Below, piece after piece: positions 50,227 through 59,615 of a stretch of DNA of 64,000 nt. The DNA lies in the NCBI RefSeq assembly GCF_047314965.1, contig NZ_JBLBVK010000055.1, positions 1-64,000 of the forward strand, in the 5' to 3' direction. This DNA comes from JAVJUV01 sp047314965. GTDB lineage: Bacteria > Pseudomonadota > Alphaproteobacteria > Rhodobacterales > Rhodobacteraceae. The position numbers and the translations under genes were made by a program. Below the pieces are notes generated by a model. That model saw only the letters and a program-made list of their open reading frames with translations. It was not told the DNA's origin and made no database searches. Position 1 is the first letter of the stretch. The number at the start of each line of letters is the position of its first letter.

Positions 50227-51537
50227 ATGCCTGATTTCCACTTCACCCTGCCGCACTGGCTGTACTGGGTCGGACTGATCGTCTTTCCCCTGATCGCCAT
50301 GTCGCTCGGCAGGCGACCGCGTTCCGGCGAAAGCCGTTATTCGATCCCGCTGGCCTATATGATCCTTGTCACGGGCGGGATACTTGGCCTCCACCGCTTC
50401 TACCTGAAAAGCCTTCTGGGGCTGATCTTCGTTCCGATTTTCCTGTTCGTGCTCTACGCCAACGGCCAGTCCACAGACGCGCGCACGATCGTGTCGAACA
50501 TATCCAACGAATTGAAGATCGCCGAGCGGACACTCAGCCGCGAGAAACCCCGTCTCGAGGAAGCCCGCACCGAACTCGAGGAGTTGCGCGCGCAACTTCC
50601 CACCGTCGAAGCCGGCAGCTTTGCCGAACGCCGCGTCGAGCGTGGCATCAAGCGCGCCGAAGACAGTATCCCGAAATCCGAACAGCGGATCGCAGAGGCC
50701 GAAGAGACGGTCAACCGAATCGGCTCATCTCTTGAAGAGGCGCAGGCCTCGCGGAGCTTCTGGGCAAGCGCTGCTGGCTATGCGTTCTACGTGATCGTCG
50801 CTCTGATGCTGATCGATGCCGTGCTGATCCCGGGCATGGTCCGGCGCGCGAACGACAATATCGTCGAAGAAAGGAAGACCGAGGCCGAGATCGCGCTGGA
50901 AGCCGCCGAGGCCGAAGAAGGCCCCAAGGCCGATGCGGATCACGTCGAGAACTGGATCGACCGGCTATCGCTGACCTGCGGCGAGTTCGTCGCCTACTGG
51001 GCCGTGATCGCGGTCTTCGTCTATTACTTCGAGGTCATCAGCCGGTATGTCTTCGGCTCGCCCACGAACTGGGCACACGAGTCGATGTATCTGATGTTCG
51101 GCATGCAGTACCTGATCGCCGGCGCCTACGCGATGCTGACCGAAAGCCATGTGCGGGTCGATATTTTCTATGCACCGATGTCCCGCCCCCGGAAAGCATG
51201 GGCTGATCTCTTGACGTCGATCTTCTTCTTCATCTTCGCCGGCACCCTTCTGGTGACGTCCTATATCTTCGCCATGGATGCGCTGGCCGTACCGACCGGC
51301 AACTCGGTGGTCTCCGAATGGGCGCGCGGCAACCTGGGCTTCTTCGAGATGCTCGGCTCGCTGACATTCGGACAGTGGACCGATCCGAATGTCCGCTGGG
51401 GTGAAATCAGCTTCAATGAATGGGAAGTGCCGCTCTGGCCCATGAAGTGGGTAATGGTCATCGGCGGCCTGCTCCTGGTGCTGCAGGGCGTCTCGAAACT
51501 TTCGAAAGACATCCGCGCGATCGCGAGGGGGTACTGA
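50227..51537 (+). CDS. TRAP transporter small subunit (DctQ) fused to a TM2 domain and coiled coil
   Basis: 436 residues, more than twice the usual DctQ (about 160-200). The N-terminal part (about 1-90) has three helices with the TM2 motif GGILGLHRFYLKS near 58. A charged coiled coil follows (about 100-200, repeated Glu/Arg/Lys heptads), then a helix near 205-225 and a linker. The C-terminal part (about 255-436) is a normal DctQ with LTCGEFVAYWAVIAVFVYYFEVISRYVFGSPTNWAHE split over two helices. The ATG at 50227 follows AGGACCG. The extra domain faces the cytoplasm by prediction and its role is unknown. Confidence 0.85.
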   Translation: MPDFHFTLPHWLYWVGLIVFPLIAMSLGRRPRSGESRYSIPLAYMILVTGGILGLHRFYLKSLLGLIFVPIFLFVLYANGQSTDARTIVSNISNELKIAERTLSREKPRLEEARTELEELRAQLPTVEAGSFAERRVERGIKRAEDSIPKSEQRIAEAEETVNRIGSSLEEAQASRSFWASAAGYAFYVIVALMLIDAVLIPGMVRRANDNIVEERKTEAEIALEAAEAEEGPKADADHVENWIDRLSLTCGEFVAYWAVIAVFVYYFEVISRYVFGSPTNWAHESMYLMFGMQYLIAGAYAMLTESHVRVDIFYAPMSRPRKAWADLLTSIFFFIFAGTLLVTSYIFAMDALAVPTGNSVVSEWARGNLGFFEMLGSLTFGQWTDPNVRWGEISFNEWEVPLWPMKWVMVIGGLLLVLQGVSKLSKDIRAIARGY

Positions 51538-51540
51538 TCC

Positions 51541-52896
51541 ATGGGTCTCGATATCGGCATCGAGCTTCTGACGCTCATCATGTTCGGGTCTCTCCTGACC
51601 CTTCTCATGGCTGGCCTGCCTCTGGCTTTCGTCACGGGCGGACTGGCCTGCGTGTTTCTCTTCCTCCTCGGAGATGAGCGCGCTCTGAACATCGTTCCGT
51701 CGCGTATCTTCCCGCTGATGACGAACTACCAGCTGTCGGCCATTCCGTTGTTCATCTTCATGGCCGCGATGCTGGAGCGTGCGGGCATCATCAACGAGAT
51801 GTTCGACGTCATCTACAAGCTGCTCGGCGGCCTCCGGGGCGGACTGGCAGCAGCGACGATCCTGGCCTCTACGATCCTGGCCGCGATGGTCGGCGTGATC
51901 GGGGCGGCGGTCGTGACCATGGGGATCATCGCGTTGCCCGCCATGCTGAAGCGTGGCTACGACCCCAAGATCGCGATGGGTTCGATCATGGCCGGCGGCA
52001 CGTTGGGCATCCTGATACCGCCCTCGATCCTTGCGATCATCTATGCGGTCGTCGCAGAACAGTCGGTGGGCGAACTCTTCATCGGAGCGGTCATCCCCGG
52101 CCTGCTCCTGTCGGGCATGTACATCGCCTATGCCGTGATCCGCAGCTACATAAACCCGCGCCTCGGCCCGCCGATCCCGGTGGAAGAGCGCGTGTCGAAC
52201 GCCGAGAAACTCCGCCTTCTCGGCGGGATGTCCGCTCCGATCGCGCTGATCGTCGTGGTTCTTGGTGTGATCTTCACCGGTGTCGCCACGCCAGTTGAAG
52301 CAGCCGGTATCGGCACTTTCGGCGCCTTCATCGTGGCCGCCATCCACCGTAAGCTGGACTGGCAGACCGTGCGCGAAGCCTCTCTGACGACCCTAAAGGC
52401 CAGCGCCATGGTCATCTGGATCATGTTCGGCGCGACGATCTTCGTGGGACTTTACGTCCTCGAAGGCGGGCAGCAGTTCGTTCAGGAGAGCCTCGCGGCG
52501 ACGGGACTTGGCCCCTGGGGCATCCTGATCCTGATGCAGATCCTCCTGATCATCCTCGGCATGTTCCTCGATTGGGTGGGCATCCTTCTGCTTTGCGTTC
52601 CGATCTTCGTACCGATCATCAAGGCACTCGGCGCTCAGGCCTTCGGCCTCGACAGCCCGGACGACCTGGTGCTGTGGTTCGGGGTTCTTTACCTCGTGAA
52701 CATGCAGATGAGCTTCCTGTCACCGCCATTCGGCTATGCGCTGTTCTACCTGCGCGGGGTCGCTCCGCCGGAAATCCCGATGGGCGACATCTTCAAGTCC
52801 GCACTGCCGTTCCTGGCGCTGCAGATCGTGGGACTGACACTCTGCATGCTGTTCCCGCAGATCATCACTTGGCTGCCAAGACTGGTATATGGCTGA
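51541..52896 (+). CDS. TRAP transporter large permease (DctM family)
   Basis: 451-residue membrane protein with about twelve helices. DctM motifs are LIMFGSLLTLLMAGLPLAF at the start, AAMVGVIGAAVVTMGIIALPAMLKRGYDP near 120, ILIPPSILAIIYAVVAEQSVGELF near 158 and a closing NMQMSFLSPPFGYALFYLRG near 388. It begins three bases after the DctQ gene and forms the transport channel with it. Confidence 0.92.
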   Translation: MGLDIGIELLTLIMFGSLLTLLMAGLPLAFVTGGLACVFLFLLGDERALNIVPSRIFPLMTNYQLSAIPLFIFMAAMLERAGIINEMFDVIYKLLGGLRGGLAAATILASTILAAMVGVIGAAVVTMGIIALPAMLKRGYDPKIAMGSIMAGGTLGILIPPSILAIIYAVVAEQSVGELFIGAVIPGLLLSGMYIAYAVIRSYINPRLGPPIPVEERVSNAEKLRLLGGMSAPIALIVVVLGVIFTGVATPVEAAGIGTFGAFIVAAIHRKLDWQTVREASLTTLKASAMVIWIMFGATIFVGLYVLEGGQQFVQESLAATGLGPWGILILMQILLIILGMFLDWVGILLLCVPIFVPIIKALGAQAFGLDSPDDLVLWFGVLYLVNMQMSFLSPPFGYALFYLRGVAPPEIPMGDIFKSALPFLALQIVGLTLCMLFPQIITWLPRLVYG

Positions 52897-52926
52897 CGAA
52901 ACCCATTTGTGACATCAGAAACGAGA

Positions 52927-52958
52927 AACGCCCGGTCCCTTGCCGGGCGTTTTTTTTT
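52927..52958 (+). terminator. rho-independent terminator of the TRAP operon
   Basis: A 9-base stem (52927-52935 with 52943-52951), 7-base loop and a run of eight T residues follow the DctM gene by 30 bases. Confidence 0.95.
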
Positions 52959-53037
52959 GCTCTGTCCGATGCAGTGCAAGCCTTTCCGGCCTACACTTGC
53001 GACAAGAGAGGACACGTACAGGCTTTGGAGAAGATTG

Positions 53038-53577
53038 TTGGAATTCAGAACGGATAACAAAGATCACGCGGACGAGATCAGCGCTCTTTTCGCCGCGACC
53101 TTCACTGCGTCGGAAGGCGCCGAGGAAGGTGCACTGGTCGGCGCGCTGGCGCGCGACATGATGGAAGCGACCAATGCGGACGACCTGATCGTCGTGACCG
53201 CGCAAGAGAACGACGCCCTCTCCGGATGCATCATGTTCTCGCGCCTGACTTTCGAAAACGACGACCGCACGGCCTTCATTCTGGCGCCGGTGGCGGTGGC
53301 GACTGGGCGGCAGGGTTTGGGGGTTGGGCAGGCGTTGTTGCGTTATGGGCTCGACGTTCTGCGGGAGCGCAATGTCGATGTCGTCGTGACCTATGGGGAC
53401 CCCAACTACTATTCGAAGGTCGGGTTCGCACAGGTCACCGTGGATGACGTGCCCGCCCCCTTTGCGCTGAACCAGCCGGAAGGATGGCAGGCACAATCCC
53501 TGACGGATCAATTACTTACGCCCCTGAAAGGCCCTTCGCGCTGCGTGCCGGCGCTGAACGATCCGAAATACTGGTAG
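53038..53577 (+). CDS. GNAT-family N-acetyltransferase
   Basis: 179-residue acetyltransferase. The acetyl-CoA loop region reads LAPVAVATGRQGLGVGQALLRYGLDVLRE (about 81-109), followed by VVTYGDPNYYSKVGFAQV, the usual late GNAT strand. It resembles the YhbS-like branch. No ATG fits; TTG at 53038 has GGAG seven bases before it and gives a standard domain start, whereas the longer ORF begins within the preceding terminator region. Confidence 0.85.
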   Translation: MEFRTDNKDHADEISALFAATFTASEGAEEGALVGALARDMMEATNADDLIVVTAQENDALSGCIMFSRLTFENDDRTAFILAPVAVATGRQGLGVGQALLRYGLDVLRERNVDVVVTYGDPNYYSKVGFAQVTVDDVPAPFALNQPEGWQAQSLTDQLLTPLKGPSRCVPALNDPKYW

Positions 53578-53691
53578 CCCGAAGGCGCTTGGCTGACGTC
53601 ACGTGCGATGCACGTAGCCGCGCGCGGGCGCACCGGAGAGCAGCGGCGGTTTTCATCTGACCGGACAAGGGTTTTGCCCGGTCTGCACGGC

Positions 53692-53727
53692 GTCGGCAAA
53701 ACGTATGGCAAGCGTATGGCAACCGGT
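53692..53727 (-). repeat. intergenic repeat family, copy C
   Basis: Read on the minus strand this is CCATACCGGTTGCCATACG, then CTTGCCATACGTTTTGCCGACG. The last 19 bases match copy A and copy B. It lies in the convergent gap between the acetyltransferase and isocitrate dehydrogenase genes. Confidence 0.7.
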
Positions 53728-53811
53728 ATGGACACCTTGCCATTCCGCGCCTGTCTCGGAACTCACATGATTGCCCGCCGGCGACGTGCTCCGGCCGTGC
53801 GGTCAGAAACA

Positions 53812-53839
53812 CGTATGCCGGGGAAGACCCCGGCATACG
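53812..53839. terminator. perfect hairpin downstream of icd
   Basis: A 12-base perfect inverted repeat (53812-53823 with 53828-53839) with loop AAGA. It starts 34 bases past the icd stop on the minus strand. There is no T run, so it may be a bidirectional barrier or mRNA end-protecting structure. Its arms start CGTATG-, like the repeat family nearby. Confidence 0.6.
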
Positions 53840-53872
53840 ATGGATCGGCTGGGTGCCGGGCGGAAGGCCGGC

Positions 53873-56077
53873 TTACCCGATGATCCCGTTCAGCGTGGCC
53901 GAGGGACGCATGACCAAAGCGGTCTTGTCTGGGTCCGTATGGTAGTAGCCCCCCAGATCGGCAGGGGCGCCCCGCACGGCAGCCATTTCACCGGTGATAG
54001 TCTCGGCATTATCGGACAGCGCCTTGGCGATCGGTGCGAAATGCGCCGCCAGGTCCGCATCCTTGTCCTGCGCCGCCAGCGCTTCGGCCCAGTAGAGCGC
54101 GAACCAGAAATGGCTGTCGCGGTTGTCGGGCTGACCGACCTTGCGGCCCGGGGAGCGGTCGTTGTCCAGAATGCCCTGCGTTGCCGCATCAACCGCCTCG
54201 CCCAGGATCGTGGCACGGGCATTGCCCTTGACCTCGCCCAGGAATTTCAGGCTTTCGCCAAGCGCACAGAACTCACCCAGCGAATCCCAGCGGAGATGGT
54301 TCTCCTCCATCAACTGCTGGACGTGCTTGGGCGCCGAGCCGCCGGCGCCCGTCTCGAAGAGACCGCCGCCGTTCATCAGCTTCACGATCGACAGCATCTT
54401 TGCCGAGGTGGCGAGTTCGAGGATCGGGAAGAGGTCGGTCAGGTAATCGCGAAGCACGTTGCCGGTGATCGCAATGCTGTTCTCGCCCTTCGTGATCGTC
54501 TCCAGCGAAGCGCGGGTGGCTTCGCGCGGAGCCATGATCTCGAACTTGTCGGCAACGCCCTTGGCTTCGAGAATCGGCTTCACATAGGCGATCAGCTGAG
54601 CGTCATGGGCGCGGGTCTCGTCCAGCCAGAAGATCGAGCGGAAGCCGGTGGCCTTCTGCCGCGAAATGGCAAGGTTGACCCAATCTTCGATCGGCGCCTT
54701 GCGCGTCGATGCCGACCGCCAGATATCGCCCTTTTCGACCTTGTGAGAGTGCAGCACCGTGCCGTCGTCGAGGATCATCTTGACCGTGCCGTCCTCCGGA
54801 ATCTCGAAGGTGGTCGGGTGGCTGCCGTATTCCTCGGCCTTCTGCGCCATCAGGCCAAGGTTCTGGACGGTGCCGGCGGTGGCCGGGTTCAGCTTGCCGT
54901 TCGCCTTGAAGAACGCGATCGCCTCGTCATAGACCGGCGCATAGGAATTGTCGGGGATCACGCAGTTGCTGTCGGCCTCTTTCCCGTCAGGACCCCAGCC
55001 CTTGCCGCCGGCGCGGATCAGCGCGGGCATGGAGGCATCGATGATGACGTCGGACGGCACGTGCAGGTTCGTGATGCCCCGGTCAGAGTTCACCATGTAG
55101 AGCGGCGGGCGATCGGCGCTGACGGCGTCGATTGCGGCCATGATCTCGGCGTCATCCTTGACGCGGTCCAGCAGGTCGCCCAGGCCCGAGTTCGGATCGA
55201 CGCCCAGGGCTTCCATCCGGTCGCCGAATTTCTCGAACACCGGCGCCAGCCATGCGCGCACCGCGTGGCCGAAGATGATCGGGTCCGAAACCTTCATCAT
55301 CGTGGCCTTGAGGTGCAGCGAGAAGAGAACGCCATCGGCCTTGGTCTTCTCGATCTCGGATGCGATGAAGGCATCGAGCGCCTTGGCGGACATGAAAGTC
55401 GCGTCTACGACCGTCCCTGCAGGGTAGGAAACGCCCTCCTTCAGAACGGTTTCGCCATTCGCGGTTTCCAGCACGATCTTCGCGGTCCCCGCGTTCGGAA
55501 GCGTCGCCGACACCTCGTTCGAGCGGAAATCACCGCCCGGCATGGACGAGACGCGGGTCTTCGAATCGGCCGACCAGTCGCCCATCCGGTGCGGGTTGGC
55601 CTTGGCGTAGTTCTTGACTGCGGTGGCGGCGCGGCGGTCGGAGTTGCCTTCGCGCAGAACCGGGTTCACGGCCGAACCCTTGATCGCGTCATAGCGCGCG
55701 CGCGCCGTCTTCTCGGCTTCGGTCTGCGGGTCTTCGGGATAGTCCGGGATGTTGTAGCCCTGGGACTGAAGTTCCTTGATCGCGGCGACCAGCTGCGGGA
55801 CCGAGGCCGAGATATTCGGAAGCTTGATCACATTGGCTTCAGGCGTTTTCACCAGTTCGCCCAGCTCGGCCAGGTCGTCGGGCTGACGCTGCGCGTCGGT
55901 CAGGCTCTCCGGGAAGGCCGCGATGATACGGCCCGCCAGAGAGATATCCTTCGTGCCCAGCGTGACGCCAGCCGCGGCGGCGAACTTGCGAATGATCGGC
56001 AGGAAGGAGGCCGAAGCCAGTTCCGGCGCTTCGTCGACCCTGGTGTAGATGATGTCGGGGGTTGTGTGATCAGTCAT
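53873..56077 (-). CDS. icd: monomeric NADP-dependent isocitrate dehydrogenase
   Basis: 734-residue enzyme of the large monomeric IDH type, which oxidises isocitrate to 2-oxoglutarate with NADP. The whole length matches that family (about 740). Stretches such as SDRRAATAVKNYAKANPHRMGDW near 125, SLHLKATMMKVSDPIIFGH near 250, WLDETRAHDAQL near 540 and a late GGYYHTDPDKT near 708 are typical. The ATG at 56077 follows GAGGG; the frame extension to 56170 is not part of the family. Confidence 0.94.
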   Translation of the reverse strand: MTDHTTPDIIYTRVDEAPELASASFLPIIRKFAAAAGVTLGTKDISLAGRIIAAFPESLTDAQRQPDDLAELGELVKTPEANVIKLPNISASVPQLVAAIKELQSQGYNIPDYPEDPQTEAEKTARARYDAIKGSAVNPVLREGNSDRRAATAVKNYAKANPHRMGDWSADSKTRVSSMPGGDFRSNEVSATLPNAGTAKIVLETANGETVLKEGVSYPAGTVVDATFMSAKALDAFIASEIEKTKADGVLFSLHLKATMMKVSDPIIFGHAVRAWLAPVFEKFGDRMEALGVDPNSGLGDLLDRVKDDAEIMAAIDAVSADRPPLYMVNSDRGITNLHVPSDVIIDASMPALIRAGGKGWGPDGKEADSNCVIPDNSYAPVYDEAIAFFKANGKLNPATAGTVQNLGLMAQKAEEYGSHPTTFEIPEDGTVKMILDDGTVLHSHKVEKGDIWRSASTRKAPIEDWVNLAISRQKATGFRSIFWLDETRAHDAQLIAYVKPILEAKGVADKFEIMAPREATRASLETITKGENSIAITGNVLRDYLTDLFPILELATSAKMLSIVKLMNGGGLFETGAGGSAPKHVQQLMEENHLRWDSLGEFCALGESLKFLGEVKGNARATILGEAVDAATQGILDNDRSPGRKVGQPDNRDSHFWFALYWAEALAAQDKDADLAAHFAPIAKALSDNAETITGEMAAVRGAPADLGGYYHTDPDKTALVMRPSATLNGIIG

Positions 56078-56236
56078 CGGTCGGACCCTCATTAGGAGAT
56101 TTGCGCGACGCTTACCCGTTTTCCCGGAGAAGGTCGACGGTGAATTGCATACAGTGGCATACAGCCGCACGATTTGTTCGGTGGCCGGTCTTCACCGTCC
56201 GCGTGCATCAGGCGTGACGGGCTGGTTAACGGCTGC

Positions 56237-57397
56237 TCAGTCCTTGAGGCCGGAGCCCGAAAACGCCCATCGCCCCTGTCCCAGAAGCGGGCTGGCACGG
56301 GTATGCTCCAGATCACTGCGCGAATAACGGATCGGAGTGCGCAACCCCTTGATGCCTTCGGGTGCGATCACCATCCCGCGCGCCTCGGCCTGCGGGTCGG
56401 ACAGCGCCTCGGAGACACGGTTGATCGGTCCGGCAGGCACGCCTGCGGGGTCGAGCGCGTCGATCAGATCGGCACGGGTGCGCTGGCTGGTGGCCTCTGA
56501 CAGAAGGTCTGCAAGGCGGTCGCGGTTTGTGACACGGGCCGGGTTGGTGGCGAAGTCGGGATCGTCGGCGAGATGCGCGAGGCCCAGTTCGTCGGTAAGC
56601 GCCCGGAACTGACGGTCATTGCCGCAGGCGATGATCAGGTGTCCGTCCGAGGCCGGAAAGACCTGGTAGGGCACGATGTTCGGATGCGCGTTGCCAAGGC
56701 GGCGCGGCTCCCTGCCCCCGATCAGGTGGTTCGTGGCCTGGTTGGCCAGAACGGCAAGCCCGGTGTCGAAGAGCGCCAGATCAACGTGCTGGCCCTGCCC
56801 CGATCGGTCGCGCTCGGCAAGTGCGGCCTGGATGCCGATCACGCCGTAAAGCCCGGTAAAGACGTCGATCCAGGCCACGCCGACCTTTTGCGGCTCGCCC
56901 CCGGGATCGCCGGTCAGTTCCATGATCCCGCTCATGCCCTGGATGAGGAAGTCATAGCCCGCCTGACCGCTGCGCGGACCGTTCTGGCCGAAACCGGTGA
57001 TCGAGGCATAGACGAGGCGCGGGTTGAGCGCGGCCATCGCGTCGTAATCCAGCCCGTATTTCTGCAGACCGCCGACCTTGAAGTTCTCGATCAGAACATC
57101 GGCCTCTGCGATGAGGCGTTTGAGGCGGTCGAGATCGTCCGGGTTTCCGAAATCGCAGGTGACGCTGGTCTTGCCCCGGTTCGCGGCATGGAAATAGGCG
57201 GCGACCGTCTCGGTGCCGCCGCCGGGCAGGTCTCGTTCGATGAAGGGCGGGCCCCAGGTGCGGGTGTCGTCGCCCTGCGGGCTTTCGACCTTGATCACCT
57301 CGGCGCCCAGATCGGCCAGCGTCTGGCCGATCCACGGTCCCGCGAGGATCCGCGCCAGTTCGACGACCTTGAGCCCCTTCAGCGGCGCGTCAGCCAA
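56237..57397 (-). CDS. CaiB/BaiF-family CoA transferase
   Basis: About 386 residues of the type III CoA transferase family. LKVVELARILAGPWIGQTLADLGAEVIKVE at the start and the catalytic-aspartate region near residue 160 (GYDFLIQGMSGIMELTGDP) are typical. It overlaps the gcdH stop. I use the TTG at 57397, which gives MADAPLKGLKVVELAR; a TTG at 57427 is in frame but lies within gcdH. Next to glutaryl-CoA dehydrogenase it probably activates glutarate using succinyl-CoA or a similar donor, as human SUGCT does; this is inference. Confidence 0.83.
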   Translation of the reverse strand: MADAPLKGLKVVELARILAGPWIGQTLADLGAEVIKVESPQGDDTRTWGPPFIERDLPGGGTETVAAYFHAANRGKTSVTCDFGNPDDLDRLKRLIAEADVLIENFKVGGLQKYGLDYDAMAALNPRLVYASITGFGQNGPRSGQAGYDFLIQGMSGIMELTGDPGGEPQKVGVAWIDVFTGLYGVIGIQAALAERDRSGQGQHVDLALFDTGLAVLANQATNHLIGGREPRRLGNAHPNIVPYQVFPASDGHLIIACGNDRQFRALTDELGLAHLADDPDFATNPARVTNRDRLADLLSEATSQRTRADLIDALDPAGVPAGPINRVSEALSDPQAEARGMVIAPEGIKGLRTPIRYSRSDLEHTRASPLLGQGRWAFSGSGLKD

Positions 57398-58610
57398 AGG
57401 CCTGTATCCCGGTCTGGGCGCGGCCAAGGATCAGCGCGTGGACGTCGTGCGTGCCCTCGTAGGTGTTCACGGTCTCGAGGTTCTGGGCGTGGCGCATGAC
57501 GTGGTACTCGATCTGGATGCCGTTGCCGCCGTGCATGTCGCGCGCCATCCGCGCGATATCCAGCGCCTTGCCGCAGTTGTTGCGCTTGACGATCGAGATC
57601 ATCTCGGGCGCGAACTTGCCCTCGTCCATCAGACGGCCCACGCGAAGAGAGCCTTGCAGGCCCAGCGCGATCTCGGTCTGCATGTCGGCCAGTTTCTTCT
57701 GGTAAAGCTGGGTCGCGGCCAGCGGACGGCCGAACTGCTTGCGCTCCATCCCGTAGCGGTGCGCGCGGAACCAGCAATCCTCGGCGGCCCCCATCACACC
57801 CCACGAGATGCCATAGCGCGCGCGGTTGAGGCAGCCGAACGGACCGCCCATGCCGGAGACGTTCGGCAGAAGCGCGTCTTCGCCTACCTCGACATTGTCC
57901 ATGACGATCTCGCCGGTGATCGAGGCGCGCAGGGACAGCTTGCCGCCGATCTTGGGCGCGGAAAGACCCTTCATGCCCTTTTCCAGAATGAAGCCGCGCA
58001 CCTTGCCGCCATGGGCCTCGGACTTTGCCCAGACCACGAAGACATCGGCGATCGGACTGTTGGAGATCCACATCTTGGAGCCGATCAGGCGATAACCGCC
58101 GTCCGTCTTGATCGCACGGGTCTTCATGCCGCCGGGATCGGAGCCTGCGTCAGGCTCGGTCAGGCCGAAGCAACCGATGTACTCGCCTGAAGCCAGTTTC
58201 GGCAGGTATTTTGCCTTCTGCTCCTCGGACCCGTAGGCATGGATCGGGAACATCACGAGACTGGACTGAACCGACATCATCGAGCGGTAGCCCGAGTCGA
58301 TCCGCTCCACTTCGCGGGCGACAAGACCATAGGCCACATAAGACGCCCCCGCGCCGCCGAACTCCTCGGGGATGGTCACGCCCAGAAGGCCGTTCGCGCC
58401 CATCTCGCGGAAGATCTCGGGATCGGTCACCTCGTCCAGATAGGCTTTTTCGACCCGGGGCAGAAGCTTGTCCGCGGCGAAAGCATGCGCGGCGTCGCGG
58501 ATCAGACGTTCGTCCTCTTCCAGCTGGTCGTTCAGCAGAAACGGGTCTTCCCAGTTGAAGGCCGCGCCCTTGTGGTTGACGGCCGGTTTGCTGTCGGGTC
58601 GGTCAAGCAT
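57390..58610 (-). CDS. gcdH: glutaryl-CoA dehydrogenase
   Basis: 406-residue acyl-CoA dehydrogenase that oxidises and decarboxylates glutaryl-CoA to crotonyl-CoA. The GCDH pattern is strong: MMSVQSSLVMFPIHAYGSEEQK near 105, CFGLTEPDAGSDPGGMKTRA near 140, and MHGGNGIQIEYHVMRHAQNLETVNTYEGTHDVHALILGR near 350-388, split here by its residues, with the catalytic glutamate in YEGTHD. The ATG at 58610 follows AAGAGG. It is divergent from a LysR gene. Confidence 0.93.
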   Translation of the reverse strand: MLDRPDSKPAVNHKGAAFNWEDPFLLNDQLEEDERLIRDAAHAFAADKLLPRVEKAYLDEVTDPEIFREMGANGLLGVTIPEEFGGAGASYVAYGLVAREVERIDSGYRSMMSVQSSLVMFPIHAYGSEEQKAKYLPKLASGEYIGCFGLTEPDAGSDPGGMKTRAIKTDGGYRLIGSKMWISNSPIADVFVVWAKSEAHGGKVRGFILEKGMKGLSAPKIGGKLSLRASITGEIVMDNVEVGEDALLPNVSGMGGPFGCLNRARYGISWGVMGAAEDCWFRAHRYGMERKQFGRPLAATQLYQKKLADMQTEIALGLQGSLRVGRLMDEGKFAPEMISIVKRNNCGKALDIARMARDMHGGNGIQIEYHVMRHAQNLETVNTYEGTHDVHALILGRAQTGIQAFG

Positions 58611-58669
58611 CGGAGCCTCTTCATGCATGTTTTGCGTGTTCTGATCGTAATACCGTTTGGAACCGGTGT

Positions 58670-58686
58670 CGAAAACCGATATTTCG
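58670..58686. promoter_or_regulatory. candidate LysR operator between gcdH and its regulator
   Basis: CGAAA (58670-58674) and TTTCG (58682-58686) form an inverted repeat around ACCGATA in the 99-base divergent gap. Its size fits a LysR-type binding box. Confidence 0.55.
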
Positions 58687-58709
58687 GAATAAGAACATGC
58701 ATGGAATGA

Positions 58710-59615
58710 ATGAACTTGCGCCAACGCCGCTTTTTGCCATCGCTCTCGCAACTGCTCGCCTTCGAGGCCGTGATGCGCCACCAGTCGGTCACGGCTGCGG
58801 CAAACGAGTTGCACCTGACGCAGTCGACGGTCAGCCGCCTTGTCCGGTCACTGGAAGAACAACTGGGCAAGGATCTGTTCGTGCGCCAGAAGAAGCGGCT
58901 GATCCCAAGCGCCGAGGCGGCGGCGTTCCAGGCCGATGTCACGCGCGGGCTGGACATCATCCAGCGCGCCAGCATGGCGTTGATCGCCAATCCGGCCGGC
59001 GGCGCGCTGTCGTTGTCGGTTCTGCCGACCTTCGCGACGCGCTGGCTGGCGCCCCGGCTGGGCCGGTTCCTTGAACAGAACCCGGGCATCTCATTCAACC
59101 TCTCGACCAAGATCCAGCGCTTCAGTTTCGCCAGTGAAACCTTTGATGCCGCGATCTATTTCGGAGATCCCGACTGGCCGGGCGCACGGCACCTCAAGCT
59201 CTTCGACGAGACGCTGACGGCCTGCGCCTCACCCGGCTTCCTTGCGCAAAACCCCATCGCTGCGCCGTCCGACATGGCGGGCCTGCCGCTCCTGCAGCTC
59301 GAGACGCGCCCGACAGGTTGGGCCGACTGGTTCGCGGCTCATGGCGTGGCGGATCAGGCCGCCTCGGGCATGGTCATGGACCAGTTCTCGATGATGATCC
59401 AGGCGGCGATCTCGGGATTGGGGATCGCTCTGCTGCCCCACTATCTCGCCCGGCCCGAGATCGAGGAAAACCGCCTCCGCCCGGTCCTGAACCAGGCCGT
59501 CCCTGCCACCGGAGCCTATTGGCTTGCCTGGCCGGAGGAGAAGGAGACCTATGCGCCGCTGGCAAGGTTCCGGGAGTGGATCGCCATGCAGAATGGGCAT
59601 GACCGGTCGGACTAG
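58710..59615 (+). CDS. LysR-family regulator (GcvA-like), probable gcdH regulator
   Basis: 301-residue regulator. Winged helix-turn-helix LLAFEAVMRHQSVTAAANELHLTQSTVSRLVRSLEEQLG (about 15-53) split across helices 1-3, and a periplasmic-binding-like effector domain beginning near residue 90 (LSLSVLPTFATRWLAPRLGRF). It is transcribed away from gcdH across a shared promoter, as GcdR is in other proteobacteria, so glutarate or glutaryl-CoA may be the effector. Its stop overlaps the mtnA stop by four bases. Confidence 0.85.
   Translation: MNLRQRRFLPSLSQLLAFEAVMRHQSVTAAANELHLTQSTVSRLVRSLEEQLGKDLFVRQKKRLIPSAEAAAFQADVTRGLDIIQRASMALIANPAGGALSLSVLPTFATRWLAPRLGRFLEQNPGISFNLSTKIQRFSFASETFDAAIYFGDPDWPGARHLKLFDETLTACASPGFLAQNPIAAPSDMAGLPLLQLETRPTGWADWFAAHGVADQAASGMVMDQFSMMIQAAISGLGIALLPHYLARPEIEENRLRPVLNQAVPATGAYWLAWPEEKETYAPLARFREWIAMQNGHDRSD

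Noticed and set aside
53771..56095. 774-codon open frame on the plus strand opposite icd
   Set aside because: It is the antisense shadow of the monomeric isocitrate dehydrogenase gene; its product is rich in Arg, His and Gly with no domain, as usual for shadows in high-G+C DNA.
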